Source: Paludibacter sp963678465
GTDB taxonomy: Bacteria; Bacteroidota; Bacteroidia; Bacteroidales; Paludibacteraceae
Length of the DNA stretch: 64,000 nucleotides
Direction of reading: 5' to 3'
Assembly (NCBI GenBank): GCA_963678465.1
Contig: OY782858.1
Span: forward strand, 2,976,001 to 3,040,000
Part shown: in pieces, positions 1 to 10,000 of the stretch
How positions within the stretch are numbered: the stretch's first letter is position 1
Layout: each line of letters starts with the position of its first letter
Program-made: the position numbers and the translations under genes
The notes under the pieces: model-generated
Told to the model about the DNA's origin: nothing
Database searches by the model: none
Seen by the model: only the letters and a program-made list of their open reading frames with translations

Positions 1-1218
1 TACGCGATCCACCCACTCATCATAATTGGTTCTGAAGATTAAATTTTTCTTTCCATATCCATCTTTCTCAATGCTGCTTCTGAAGGCATGCCAAAAATAA
101 GGATTACAGCTTTGTTCGATAGCATTCAGCAAACTCACCGGAGAACCGTGATGGTGAGTACATTTTATGGGAGATGAACCGGGTCCGTTGCACGAGAAAA
201 GCGTTTTGTCTGTTATTCCTTCCATTTCCTGACACACCAGGGCTTGTACTGTTTTGAAAGCTGAACCTGGCGAATACAATGCCTGTGTTGCACGATTCAT
301 CAATGGTCGGGTAGGGTCGCGCAAAAGCGACATATAGTTTTTTGAACGTTGACGCCCCACCAAAATAGAAGGATCGAAACCCGGATTTGAAACCATAGCC
401 AGAATTTCGCCGGTGGATGGTTCGATGGCCACAATACTTCCCACTTTTCCTTTCATCAGCTTTTCGCCAAGAATTTGCAGCTGCATGTCGATAGTAAGTG
501 TTATGTTTTCACCTGCTTTTGGGGCGATGTCTTTTTTACCATCGTCATATTTTCCTTTTATTCTTCCTTTAGCATCACGCAACAATATTTCTACTCCTTT
601 TTCTCCGCGCAATGTTTTTTCGTAAGTGTATTCTATTCCATCTCTTCCGGCATAATCACCTGGATTATAGTAATCATCGCTTTCAATTCTTTTTTGTGAA
701 ACTTCGCCAATATTACCCAATACATGGGCAGCATTCGGAAATGAATATTCACGCAACGTTCTGTTTTGAATGTAAAATCCCGGATATTTGTACATCGATT
801 GTTGTATGGTGGCAATGTCTTCAATGTTGAGCTGGGTCATGAAAATTTGCGGAGTATACGAAGAATAACCATAATTCTTTTTTCGGTCTTTTATTTCGGC
901 AATCCGATTGATAAAGAACTGCTTGTCGATATTAAGTGCACGACAAAAAGACAAGGTATCCAAATCGTATATTTCTCTCATGATAAGCGTAATATCATAA
1001 GCCGGTTTGTTGTACACAAGAAGCGTGTGATTTCGATCGTAAATAAGTCCGCGTGGAGGAAACTGTGTTTTTCTCAGAAAAGCATTACTTTCAGCACCTT
1101 CTTTGTATTTCGATTCAATAATCTGGATAGAGAAAAGGCGCAGAATATACACAACAATAACAATCGACATGATAATGGCAATCACGTATCTTCTGTTTTG
1201 AAGTGTGTCGTTAATCAT
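1..1218 (-). CDS. mrdA: Penicillin-binding protein 2 (peptidoglycan transpeptidase), 3' end cut by the window edge
   Basis: This is the elongation-specific transpeptidase that cross-links lateral-wall peptidoglycan with RodA and MreBCD. The reading frame is open from the ATG at 1218 to the left edge (406 codons seen), so the last part is missing. A single N-terminal membrane helix (about residues 11-28) is followed by the PBP dimerisation segment with the FPPRGLIYDRN motif. The active-site SxxK motif is SAFK within PGSAFK, with the nucleophile Ser319 encoded near 262-264. The KTG motif would lie outside the window. The start is 3 bases after the mreD stop, so it is the distal part of an mreBCD operon. 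The identification is firm; the symbol follows E. coli usage. Confidence 0.93.
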   Translation of the reverse strand, partial: MINDTLQNRRYVIAIIMSIVIVVYILRLFSIQIIESKYKEGAESNAFLRKTQFPPRGLIYDRNHTLLVYNKPAYDITLIMREIYDLDTLSFCRALNIDKQFFINRIAEIKDRKKNYGYSSYTPQIFMTQLNIEDIATIQQSMYKYPGFYIQNRTLREYSFPNAAHVLGNIGEVSQKRIESDDYYNPGDYAGRDGIEYTYEKTLRGEKGVEILLRDAKGRIKGKYDDGKKDIAPKAGENITLTIDMQLQILGEKLMKGKVGSIVAIEPSTGEILAMVSNPGFDPSILVGRQRSKNYMSLLRDPTRPLMNRATQALYSPGSAFKTVQALVCQEMEGITDKTLFSCNGPGSSPIKCTHHHGSPVSLLNAIEQSCNPYFWHAFRSSIEKDGYGKKNLIFRTNYDEWVDRV

Positions 1219-1221
1219 AAT

Positions 1222-1719
1222 TTACCTTTTGTTGAAAGAGCGTATTCCTAAAATAAGCAAAATTGAAACAAATGAGCTTAATAGAATTCGGAGTAAGGTC
1301 ATCCAGTTCAGTTGTAATGAAAAAGCCTCAAGCAGAAACAAACTTGTGTGATGAAGCATAACCATAAACACAACATACTTAATATAGGCGCCAACTCCGA
1401 ATGAATGGAACGAAGGTATAGGATTGCTGCCTTCCTCGATGGAGATAAAAAGTTTTATTATACCGTTTCTGAAAAATGCAATCAAGACAGTCGCAAAAGC
1501 ATGGATTCCAATAGTGTTAGAAAAAATATCAATTATCAAGCCCAAAACGAAACCTAAAATCAGGGTAATCCAGCGTGGAAATTTTACAGGCAACGATAAA
1601 ATAAAAAGAATATAGATGTAGGGATTTAAAAACCCAAGGAACTGTACATTGTTCAGTACTAATACTTGCAGAAGTATCAGTACTATAAAAGAAAATATGT
1701 TTTGAATTAATGATAACAT
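1222..1719 (-). CDS. mreD: Rod shape-determining protein MreD
   Basis: A small integral membrane protein of the elongasome (165 aa). The sequence is almost wholly hydrophobic, with five or six predicted helices and the short polar link LPVKFPRWITL typical of the family. Primary sequence is poorly conserved in MreD, so the call rests on size, membrane character and position: it starts 1 base after the mreC stop and ends 3 bases before PBP2. It probably links MreC to the PBP2/RodA synthase. It must be co-transcribed with mreC, as there is no room for a promoter. Confidence 0.88.
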   Translation of the reverse strand: MLSLIQNIFSFIVLILLQVLVLNNVQFLGFLNPYIYILFILSLPVKFPRWITLILGFVLGLIIDIFSNTIGIHAFATVLIAFFRNGIIKLFISIEEGSNPIPSFHSFGVGAYIKYVVFMVMLHHTSLFLLEAFSLQLNWMTLLRILLSSFVSILLILGIRSFNKR

Positions 1720-1720
1720 A

Positions 1721-2563
1721 TTATTTTTCAGCTACTTTCTCTATGGTTCGTTGTTCGTAAAAATTTTTGTAGTTGATTACTTTTACATGCGAAAGCGTAC
1801 GGAAATTTACTGCAAGTTTCACTTTTATGTTGTAATAAGCATCACTTTCCTTTATTTTAAAGTCTTCGATGGTTCCAACCGGAATTCCTTCGGGGAAAGT
1901 ATTTGTAAATCCGCTGGTAATCAACGAATCCCCCAACGAGAATTCTACATGGCGGGCAATGTCTTTCAGGTTAGCGTATCGGTAGTCTTCGCCCGACCAC
2001 TGAAGCGGACCACTGTAATTGCTTTTTTTAAATTTACAGTTAATCTTAATTTTCTCGTTCAATACAGGTATCACAACTGCATATTTTGTGGAAACAATTT
2101 TTACAATACCTACAACACCTTCGTCGCTCACCACGCCCATATCCACTTTTATGCCATCTCTTAGCCCTTTGTTAAGGGTGATATAGTTTTGCAGCTTATT
2201 GGTAGAATTGTTGATTACTTTTGCCGAAATAAACTCATATTCCATTTCGGGAGGAATACGAAAATGAACTGAATCCTTTGTTTCGGGTTCGAGCGTCGAC
2301 AGCTGATTTTTAAGTAAAATAATTTCGTTTTTAAGTGCGGTGTTCTCTTCCGATAAGTTGTCGTTAGCAGCACTAAGTTTGAAAAACTCCACTACCGAAT
2401 TACTTACCTGATACATGCCCGAAACCATGGTATTGCTCGATGAAAGAAACACACTTTTTTGATATCCCTGATTGCTGACAACCAGAAAAATTGAAGTTAC
2501 TTCTAAAATCAGAAATAAAATCAGTACGCTATATTGTATCAAAAAATTGAAAAGGTTTCTCAT
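1721..2563 (-). CDS. mreC: Rod shape-determining protein MreC
   Basis: Membrane-anchored periplasmic scaffold of the cell-wall elongation complex (280 aa). It has one N-terminal transmembrane helix (about residues 10-30), a coiled coil (about 62-95, with the ENTALKNEI heptads) that mediates dimerisation, then the beta-rich MreC domain with the family motif GVVSDEGVVGIV (about 142-153). It lies 81 bases after mreB and 1 base before mreD. Length is typical for Bacteroidota. Nothing unusual was seen. Confidence 0.93.
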   Translation of the reverse strand: MRNLFNFLIQYSVLILFLILEVTSIFLVVSNQGYQKSVFLSSSNTMVSGMYQVSNSVVEFFKLSAANDNLSEENTALKNEIILLKNQLSTLEPETKDSVHFRIPPEMEYEFISAKVINNSTNKLQNYITLNKGLRDGIKVDMGVVSDEGVVGIVKIVSTKYAVVIPVLNEKIKINCKFKKSNYSGPLQWSGEDYRYANLKDIARHVEFSLGDSLITSGFTNTFPEGIPVGTIEDFKIKESDAYYNIKVKLAVNFRTLSHVKVINYKNFYEQRTIEKVAEK

Positions 2564-2644
2564 GCAGCTTAAAAAAAACGGTAAGCATAAGATTAATAAT
2601 TTAACATTGTCTTACACCCACCGTTTGTAAAAATTGTTCTTTTT

Positions 2645-3664
2645 TTAACGGATCAGGAAGGAAAATTTATCTACATTTTTTAATGCAATTCCTGTTCCAC
2701 GGGCAACGGCACGCAACGGATCCTCAGCAATGTGAAACTGAATGTTCAGCTTGTCTGTCAGTCGTTTGTCCAGTCCGCGCAACAAAGCACCTCCGCCGGC
2801 AAGATAGATTCCTTTTTCAACAATGTCGGCATACAATTCGGGTGGAGTTTGTTCCAGTGCACTCAAAATGGCTGCTTCAATTTTCGAAATAGATTTTTCG
2901 AGACAATGAGCCACTTCCTGGTACGAAACCGGTACTTCCATTGGCAAAGCTGTCATGCGGTTTGGCCCGCGTACTATAAAATCTTCAGGTGCATCTTCCA
3001 AATCGGTAAGTGCTGCTCCTACGTTTATTTTGATCAATTCAGCAGTACGTTCGCCCACTTTAATGTTGTGCATACGCCCCATGTATTCCACTATATCGAG
3101 GGTTAAATCGTCTCCGGCAATACGTATTGATTTGTTAGAAACAATACCACCCAGCGAAATTACAGCAATTTCGGTAGTTCCACCGCCTATATCCACAATC
3201 ATACATCCGGTAGGCGCTTCCACGTCTATTCCGATACCGATAGCAGCTGCCATGGGTTCATAAATCATGTACACTTCGCGTCCGCCAGCATGTTCTGACG
3301 AGTCGCGTACGGCACGAATTTCAACTTCGGTACTTCCTGAGGGAATACAAACCACCATTTTAAGGCTTGGCGAAAACAATCGGTTTTTGGTAGGAATCAT
3401 TTTAATCATTCCCCTGATCATTAATTCGGCAGCAAAGAAGTCGGCAATCACTCCATCGCGCAAAGGGCGGATGGTGCGGATACCTTCATTTTCTTTTCCC
3501 TGCATTTGACGCGCTTTTTCACCAATGGCGATCAGTCGGTCTGTTCGTTTATCCAGTGCTACTACAGATGGTTCATCCACTACAATTTTATCGTTATAGA
3601 TAATAATTGTATTGGCGGTACCCAAATCCATAGCTATTTCTTGTGTAAATGAAAATAGTCCCAT
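2645..3664 (-). CDS. mreB: Rod shape-determining protein MreB (bacterial actin)
   Basis: Actin-fold ATPase that polymerises under the inner membrane and guides PBP2/RodA. All actin-superfamily nucleotide motifs are present: phosphate 1 (MDLGTANT, residues 12-19), phosphate 2 (VDIGGGTTE, 157-165) and the adenosine motif (YLAGGGALLRG, 287-297). An N-terminal amphipathic stretch (GLFSFTQEI) fits membrane binding. Length 339 aa is standard. It is the first of the mre genes, 74 bases after purH, and no strong TAnnTTTG box is visible in that gap, so read-through from purH is plausible. Confidence 0.97.
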   Translation of the reverse strand: MGLFSFTQEIAMDLGTANTIIIYNDKIVVDEPSVVALDKRTDRLIAIGEKARQMQGKENEGIRTIRPLRDGVIADFFAAELMIRGMIKMIPTKNRLFSPSLKMVVCIPSGSTEVEIRAVRDSSEHAGGREVYMIYEPMAAAIGIGIDVEAPTGCMIVDIGGGTTEIAVISLGGIVSNKSIRIAGDDLTLDIVEYMGRMHNIKVGERTAELIKINVGAALTDLEDAPEDFIVRGPNRMTALPMEVPVSYQEVAHCLEKSISKIEAAILSALEQTPPELYADIVEKGIYLAGGGALLRGLDKRLTDKLNIQFHIAEDPLRAVARGTGIALKNVDKFSFLIR

Positions 3665-3738
3665 ATTTATTAATTTCGTATTTTAGTAATTTATTAAGTC
3701 GTTTACTAAGCGTATTTTACAATTTTTAATCCGCTTTA

Positions 3739-5259
3739 TTAGTGTTTAAAATGTCTGAATCCTGTTGTCACCATCGAAAGTCCCTTTTCGTTACAGGTAT
3801 CGATAGATTTACTGTCGTTGATCGAACCTCCGGGCTGAACGACAGCAGTAATTCCTGCATCAGCTGCAATTTGTACGCAGTCGGGGAATGGGAAAAAGGC
3901 ATCGGAAGCCATAACAGCTCCCTTTAAATCGAAATGGAAGGCATCAGCCTTTTCGATAGCATGAACCAATGCGTCGACGCGGGAAGTTTGTCCTACACCG
4001 CTGGCACACAGTTGTTTGTTTTTTGCAAGCACAATTGCATTTGATTTGGTGTGTTTTACAATTTTATTTGCAAAAATCAAATCTTCGATTTCAATTTCTG
4101 TCGGCGATTTTTCGGTGACAACATTGAAGTCCTCGGCCAACTCAGTATGCATGTCTTTGTCCTGCATCAATACGCCGTTCAGTAAAGAGCGTACTTGTTG
4201 TGAACGGATTTTTGCATTTTTAAGTATAAGGATAATGCGATTTTTCTTTTGGCTTAGTATTTCTATGGCATCCAAATCGTAGTCTGGTGCAATCACCACT
4301 TCAAAGAATATTTTATTCATTTCGATGGCCGTTTCACGGTCGACGATGGCGTTTGTAATCAAAACTCCACCAAAAGCCGAAACCGGATCACCGGCTAAAG
4401 CAGCGTTCCATGCATCCACCAATACCGGACGCGAAGCAATTCCGCAGGCATTGTTGTGTTTTAGTATTGCAAAAGTAATATCGTCGAAATCGTTGATCAG
4501 ATTAACGGCTGCATCAATATCGAGCAGGTTATTGTACGAAATTTCTTTTCCCTGTAGCTGTTCGAACATATCATCGAATTTGCCGAAGAAAACACCACGT
4601 TGATGTGGGTTTTCGCCGTAGCGAAGGGTTTTAGCGTTGTTCTCGCTCAAGCGGAAAGCTGATTTTTCATCTCCATCGAAATAGTTGAAAATAGCCGAGT
4701 CGTATTGCGAAGAAACCGCGAAAGCTTCTTTTGCAAACCAACGACGTTCTTCCAGCGTGGTTTGTGCTCCGTTGCCATCAAGTACGTCCATAAAAGGTTC
4801 ATATTGATCTTGCGAAGCTACAATCACAACGTCTTTGAAGTTTTTGGCAGCGGCACGAATCAATGAAATTCCGCCGATATCTATTTTTTCAATGGTGGTA
4901 GGCTCGTCGGCTCCGGCTGCAACTGTGGCTTCGAAAGGATATAAATCGACGATGACTAAATCAATCTCGGGAATTTCATAAGTCTCCAGCTGTTCATTGT
5001 CCTTTGCCAAGTCACGACGCGAAAGAATTCCTCCAAAAACCTTTGGATGTAAAGTTTTAACTCTTCCTCCTAAAATTGATGGATAACCAGTGAGGTCTTC
5101 GACGGCACTACACGGAATATCAAGCGATTCTATAAAAGATTTAGTCCCTCCGGTAGAAATAAATTCAACACCTTCGGTAAATAGTTTTTTGATAATAACA
5201 TCGAGTTTATCTTTGTGATAAACAGAGACTAAAGCTTTTTTTATTTTCTTGCGTTCCAT
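3739..5259 (-). CDS. purH: Bifunctional AICAR transformylase / IMP cyclohydrolase PurH
   Basis: Catalyses the last two steps of purine synthesis, AICAR to FAICAR to IMP. The N-terminal MGS-like cyclohydrolase domain carries FISTGGT near residue 30; the C-terminal transformylase domain has the Lys-His pair in AILKHNNACG. I chose the ATG at 5259 (506 aa, starting MERKKIKKALVSVYHK), because the extra 21 residues of the longer frame have no family counterpart and would begin beyond the likely promoter at 5289-5319. It is followed by mreB on the same strand, an arrangement common in Bacteroidota. Confidence 0.96.
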   Translation of the reverse strand: MERKKIKKALVSVYHKDKLDVIIKKLFTEGVEFISTGGTKSFIESLDIPCSAVEDLTGYPSILGGRVKTLHPKVFGGILSRRDLAKDNEQLETYEIPEIDLVIVDLYPFEATVAAGADEPTTIEKIDIGGISLIRAAAKNFKDVVIVASQDQYEPFMDVLDGNGAQTTLEERRWFAKEAFAVSSQYDSAIFNYFDGDEKSAFRLSENNAKTLRYGENPHQRGVFFGKFDDMFEQLQGKEISYNNLLDIDAAVNLINDFDDITFAILKHNNACGIASRPVLVDAWNAALAGDPVSAFGGVLITNAIVDRETAIEMNKIFFEVVIAPDYDLDAIEILSQKKNRIILILKNAKIRSQQVRSLLNGVLMQDKDMHTELAEDFNVVTEKSPTEIEIEDLIFANKIVKHTKSNAIVLAKNKQLCASGVGQTSRVDALVHAIEKADAFHFDLKGAVMASDAFFPFPDCVQIAADAGITAVVQPGGSINDSKSIDTCNEKGLSMVTTGFRHFKH

Positions 5260-5288
5260 ATTCCGTTTTTTCGTTTGATTATGGGATA

Positions 5289-5319
5289 CAAAACTACAAA
5301 AAAACATTGATTTAATCAA
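5289..5319 (-). promoter_or_regulatory. Probable purH promoter (TTG-N20-TAGTTTTG)
   Basis: On the minus strand TAGTTTTG (5296-5289) matches the Bacteroidota -7 consensus TAnnTTTG, with a TTG 20 bases upstream (5319-5317). It lies 30 bases before the chosen purH start, which supports that start. Confidence 0.6.
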
Positions 5320-5519
5320 CATTAAAAATCTTCGTTTTCAAATTGATAATAAAGCAATAAATTGAATTTTAAAGTCATCAGAGTAGGGTGTTTTTTTGAG
5401 TTTTTGTGAAGAATAGTTAATTTGAAAAAGTGGAAACTTAAATATGCTTTTTATGTGAAAAAAGGGAAACAGAGTTTTGTCTTTGCATTTAAATTGAAAA
5501 CATTATAGAGTTCCAAAAT

Positions 5520-5536
5520 GTTAGTATATTGCTAAC
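5520..5536. promoter_or_regulatory. Short dyad upstream of the CDGSH gene
   Basis: GTTAG and CTAAC are inverted around a 7-base centre, 18 bases before the CDGSH start codon. It could be an operator half-site pair or chance in AT-rich DNA. Elsewhere in the stretch 5260-5554 I see only the purH promoter and a one-mismatch -7-like box (TGTCTTTG, 5478-5485). Confidence 0.25.
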
Positions 5537-5554
5537 AAACAAATAAATATTCAT

Positions 5555-5746
5555 ATGGAAAATGTAGAAAACTCATTGATAAAGGTCTACAAAGGTGGCC
5601 CTTATCTTCTTTCTGGAGAATTTAAAATTGTGATGCCTTCGGGTGAAGAAAAAACGGTGAAAGATCCGCATTTGTGTCGTTGTGGAATGAGCAAAAACAA
5701 ACCATTTTGCGATGGATCGCACACAAAATCGGATTTTGATAAGTAA
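5555..5746 (+). CDS. Small CDGSH-type iron-sulfur protein
   Basis: A 63-residue protein consisting of one CDGSH domain. The 2Fe-2S ligands are the usual three Cys and one His: Cys41, Cys43, Cys52 and His56, within C-x-C-x8-C-D-G-S-H. The family binds a redox-active, pH-sensitive cluster; its role in bacteria is poorly defined (electron transfer, cluster transfer or iron/redox sensing). There is no signal peptide, so it is cytosolic. It is a single-gene unit closed by the terminator at 5767-5794 and is not part of the efflux operon downstream. Confidence 0.92.
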   Translation: MENVENSLIKVYKGGPYLLSGEFKIVMPSGEEKTVKDPHLCRCGMSKNKPFCDGSHTKSDFDK

Positions 5747-5766
5747 AATGCGTGGAATTAAATTTT

Positions 5767-5794
5767 AAAAGGTGCTTTATTGCACCTTTTTTTT
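5767..5794 (+). terminator. Rho-independent terminator after the CDGSH gene
   Basis: AAAAGGTGC and GCACCTTTT form a 9-bp stem with a 6-base loop, followed by a run of eight T (5787-5794). Confidence 0.85.
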
Positions 5795-5823
5795 GTCAAT
5801 AAAACTAAATAGAAGATTGATTA

Positions 5824-5856
5824 TTTGACGATTCAAAACTTTTATAACTAACTTTA
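5824..5856 (+). promoter_or_regulatory. Probable promoter of the RND efflux operon
   Basis: TTTG (5824-5827), 21 bases, then TAACTTTA (5849-5856), one mismatch from TAnnTTTG. It lies about 75 bases before the adaptor gene. Confidence 0.4.
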
Positions 5857-5932
5857 CGAACTGTACATAATGTGTGTTTTTATTTTTTACGAACCAAAAA
5901 TTCGTATTGAACTGAAAAAAAATGATAGACTG

Positions 5933-7015
5933 ATGAAAAAATCAACAAAAATTATTTTACTTATAGCCATAGTTTTACTTATGGTTGGAATGATATTTTA
6001 TCCAAAAATAAAAAAAAGGATGTCGGGTAGCGATGGTCCTGCTATTGAAAAACGAGAAATGCCCGGCAAAAAACAGGCTTTACAAGTAGATGCTCTCATC
6101 ATAAAAAGGGAGAAATTAACAAATATTTTCAGAACCAAAGGTCTGTTGATTCCTGACGAGGAGGTTGATTTGTCATTCGAAACATCAGGAAAAATTACAC
6201 AGATTTATTTCTCCGAAGGGAATACAGTTCGAAAAGGTGAATTGTTGGCCAAAGTGAACGACAAACCTTTGCAGGCCGAATTAAAGAAACTGGAAGCTCA
6301 ATTGCCACTGGCGCAGGAACGTGTATTTCGTCAAAAATCCCTGTTGGCCAAAGATGCAGTCAGTCAGGAAGCTTATGAATCGGTAACCACCGAACTTGAA
6401 AAGCTGAAAGCCGATATAGAACTTGCCAAAGCCCGCATTGCGCAAACCGAACTGCGTGCTCCTTTTGATGGCGTGTTGGGTTTACGTTTGGTAAGCGAAG
6501 GAACTTATGCATCGCCCACCACCATTGTGTCCAAACTCACAAAAATATCTCCTTTAAAAATCGAATTTTCGGTCAACGAAAAACAGACCAATGATATAAG
6601 ACAAGGTACTCAGCTTAGTTTCAGAATTGAAAACGATAAAAATGTTTATAAGGCAATTGTTTATGCCCTTGAATCGCAATTGGACGAAAATACTTTGTCG
6701 CTCAAGGTACGTGCACGTTATCAAAATTCCGACCGAAAGTTAAAGCCCGGGCATTCTGCAACCATCGAAATTGTGCTTGATGAAACCGATAATGCAATTG
6801 TAGTTCCGAGTTTATCAATTGTGGCCGAAATGGGTCGCGATATTGCATTTATTTATAAAAATGGAAAAGCAAAGCAGGTAGAACTAAAAAAGGGAACCAG
6901 AACAGCTTCAGCCATTCAAATTACCGATGGGCTTGTGGAAGGCGATACTTTACTGGTGACAGGTGTTATGCAGTTGCGCGACGAAATGCCGGTTAAAATT
7001 GATAAACTAAAATAA
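5933..7015 (+). CDS. RND efflux periplasmic adaptor (membrane fusion protein)
   Basis: Periplasmic adaptor joining the RND pump to the outer-membrane channel. The ATG at 5933 gives 360 aa beginning MKKSTKIILLIAIVLL, a proper N-terminal membrane helix; the longer frame adds 21 charged residues before it. The order is the usual one: anchor (7-23), lipoyl half-motifs split by a helical hairpin (about 70-175, with ETSGKITQIYFSEGNTV and LRAPFDGVLG), then beta-barrel and membrane-proximal domains. No lipobox Cys is present, so it is held by the helix, not by a lipid. It is first of three genes; the pump starts 69 bases downstream. Substrate cannot be read from sequence. Confidence 0.92.
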   Translation: MKKSTKIILLIAIVLLMVGMIFYPKIKKRMSGSDGPAIEKREMPGKKQALQVDALIIKREKLTNIFRTKGLLIPDEEVDLSFETSGKITQIYFSEGNTVRKGELLAKVNDKPLQAELKKLEAQLPLAQERVFRQKSLLAKDAVSQEAYESVTTELEKLKADIELAKARIAQTELRAPFDGVLGLRLVSEGTYASPTTIVSKLTKISPLKIEFSVNEKQTNDIRQGTQLSFRIENDKNVYKAIVYALESQLDENTLSLKVRARYQNSDRKLKPGHSATIEIVLDETDNAIVVPSLSIVAEMGRDIAFIYKNGKAKQVELKKGTRTASAIQITDGLVEGDTLLVTGVMQLRDEMPVKIDKLK

Positions 7016-7084
7016 GATTATAATTCTCATTTTATTTAATTATTTTATAATAAAGAAGTTACAATTTTATTTAGACTTAAAAAA

Positions 7085-10000
7085 ATGAATATATCCGAAC
7101 TAAGTATAAAACGACCGGTGTTAGCCACAGTATTTGTGCTGATAATTCTTTTGCTGGGACTTATTGGTTACAGCTACCTGGGCGTTCGCGAGTTTCCAAG
7201 TGTAGATAACCCGATTATTACAGTGGAGGTTTCGTATCCTGGTGCCAATGCCGACATCATCGAAAATCAAATTACAGAGCCGCTCGAGCAGAATATTAAC
7301 GGAATTCCGGGTATACGATCGCTCACGAGCCAAAGTAGTCAGGGATTTTCGCGCATCACTGTAGAGTTTGAGTTGAGTGTCGATTTGGAAACAGCTGCCA
7401 ACGATGTGCGCGATAAAGTTTCGCGGGCCCAACGTTTCCTTCCGCGCGATTGCGATCCGCCAACAGTTTCGAAAGCCGATGCCGATGCCGACCCGATTAT
7501 TCAAATCACAGTGCAGAGCGACACCCGTTCGTTGCTCGAACTCACCGAAATAGCAGAGCTTACAATCAAGGAAAGTTTGCAAACCATTCAGAATGTGAGT
7601 TCGGTAGGCATTTGGGGCGAAAACCGTTATTCAATGCGCTTGTGGCTCGAACCATCAAAAATGGCTGCATACGGCATTACGCCTATGGACGTAAAAAATG
7701 CTGTCGATAAAGAAAATGTGGAATTACCATCAGGGAATATTGAGGGTGATAAAATTTCCTTGTCCATTCGTACCTTAGGCTTATTGATAACTCCCGAAGA
7801 TTTTAATAATTTAATAATCAAGGAAGATAAATTCAGAATTGTAAGGTTTGGCGATATTGGAAAGGCAGAACTGGATGCCGAAAATCGTCAGAACATCTTA
7901 AAACGCAACGGACAGCCGATGGTGAGTACCGTTATCATTCCACAGCCCGGCGCTAATCAGATTCAAATTGCCGATGAAGTGAAAATCCGACTCGAACAAT
8001 TGAAAAAAGACTTGCCAAAAGATGTGAAAGTGGACATTGCTTTTGATAATACCAAATTTATCCGCGCTTCTATTTCCGAAGTGGAGGAAACCATTTATGT
8101 TGCTTTCCTGTTGGTAATTATCATTATTTTCGTCTTCCTGCGCGACTGGCGTGTAACGCTGATTCCTGTTGCTGTTATTCCCATTTCGCTGGTTGGAGCG
8201 TTTTTTATTATGTATCTGGCCGGATTCTCTATCAATGTGTTATCGATGTTGGCCGTTGTACTTTCGGTGGGCTTGGTGGTGGACGATGCCATTGTGGTAA
8301 CCGAGAATATTTATCTTAAAATAGAAAAAGGAATGTCGCCCAAGCAGGCAGGTATCGAGGGCTCGAAAGAGATTTTCTTTGCTGTTATATCCACCACAAT
8401 TACTCTTGTTGCTGTTTTCTTTCCTATTGTTTTTCTGGAAGGGATGACTGGTCGCCTTTTTCGAGAATTTAGTATTGTGATTTCGGGGTCGGTGGTTATC
8501 TCGGCTTTTGCGGCATTGACTTTTACGCCCATGTTGGCTTCAAAATTGCTGAAAAGAACCGAGCATCACAACTGGATTTATCGCAAAACAGAGCCGTTTT
8601 TCAGCGGAATGAATAATTTCTATGATAAAGCACTTCAATCGTTTATTCGTCATAAATCAGCAGCTTTTCCTATTATTGGGGTTACAGTTGTTTTAATTAT
8701 TGTGCTTTGGAATGTGGTTCCATCTGAAATGTCGCCTCTTGAGGATCGTTCGCAAATTACAATCAGAACTTCCGGACCTGAAGGTGCAACCTACGAATTT
8801 TTAAGAGATTATAATGATGAAATTTCGCAAATAGCCGATAAGGTGGTTCCCGAACGAGCATCAAATATCGTAATTTCGAGAAGTGGATTCGGTATGATCA
8901 GGATCATACTTCCCGATATTGACAAAAGAGAACGTAGCCAAATGGAAATAGCCGACAGCTTAACAAAAAACCTGAGAAACATGACAGAGGCACGTGCTTT
9001 TGTACAACAACAATCTACTTTTGGCGGACGACGTTCGGGCATGCCTATTCAGTACGTTTTGCAAGCGCCCAATATCGAGAAATTACAGGAATTTATTCCT
9101 GCATTTATGGATAAAGTGCGCCAGAGTCCAATGTTTCAAATGTCTGACGTGAACCTGAAATTTACAAAACCCGAAACCCGTATTGTAATTGACAGAGATA
9201 AAGCTTCGTTGCTGGGTGTGAGTACCCGGGATATTGGCCAAACGCTTCAATATGCCCTGAGCGGACAGCGTATGGGTTATTTTTACATGAACGGAAAACA
9301 GTATCAGATTTTGGGTGAAATTAACCGTCAGCAACGCAATACACCACTTGATTTAAAGTCTGTTTATCTTAAAAATAACCAAGGCAATATGATTCAGTTA
9401 GATAACCTTGTGGAGCTGAAAGAAACAGTAGCGCCACCTCAGCTGTATCGTTATAATAGGTTTAATTCGGCTACGGTATCGGCTGGTCTTGCTCCCGGCG
9501 TTACAATAGGTGTGGGTTTGGATGAGATGGATCGCATTGCAAAAGAAACACTCGACGACAGTTTCCGTACCGCACTTTCGGGCGACTCGAAAGATTTCCG
9601 CGAAAGTTCATCGAGCCTTTTGTTTGCTTTTGTATTGGCATTGGTGCTTATCTTTTTGATTTTGGCTGCTCAATTCGAAAGTTTTAAAGATCCGTTTGTT
9701 ATTATGTTTACGGTTCCGTTGGCGGTGGCAGGTGCATTGGTTTTTATGTATTTCGGAGGCATAACCATGAATATTTTCAGCCAGATAGGTATCATTATGT
9801 TGATAGGCTTAGTGGCTAAAAACGGTATTTTAATTGTGGAATTTGCCAATCAGCGGCAGGCGGATGGAATTGATAAAAAGTCTGCCATTATCGGAGCTTC
9901 GGTACAGCGTTTACGCCCTATTTTAATGACAAGTTTCTCAACTATTCTGGGTTTGTTACCACTGGCTTTTGCAAGTGCCGAAGGCGCTAACGGTCGTGTG

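Noticed and set aside
766..1251. 161-codon plus-strand frame
   Set aside because: Antisense to the clear PBP2 N-terminus; no family features.
5260..5322. N-terminal extension of PurH by 21 residues
   Set aside because: The extension crosses the promoter box at 5289-5296 and has no family counterpart; the ATG at 5259 fits PurH.
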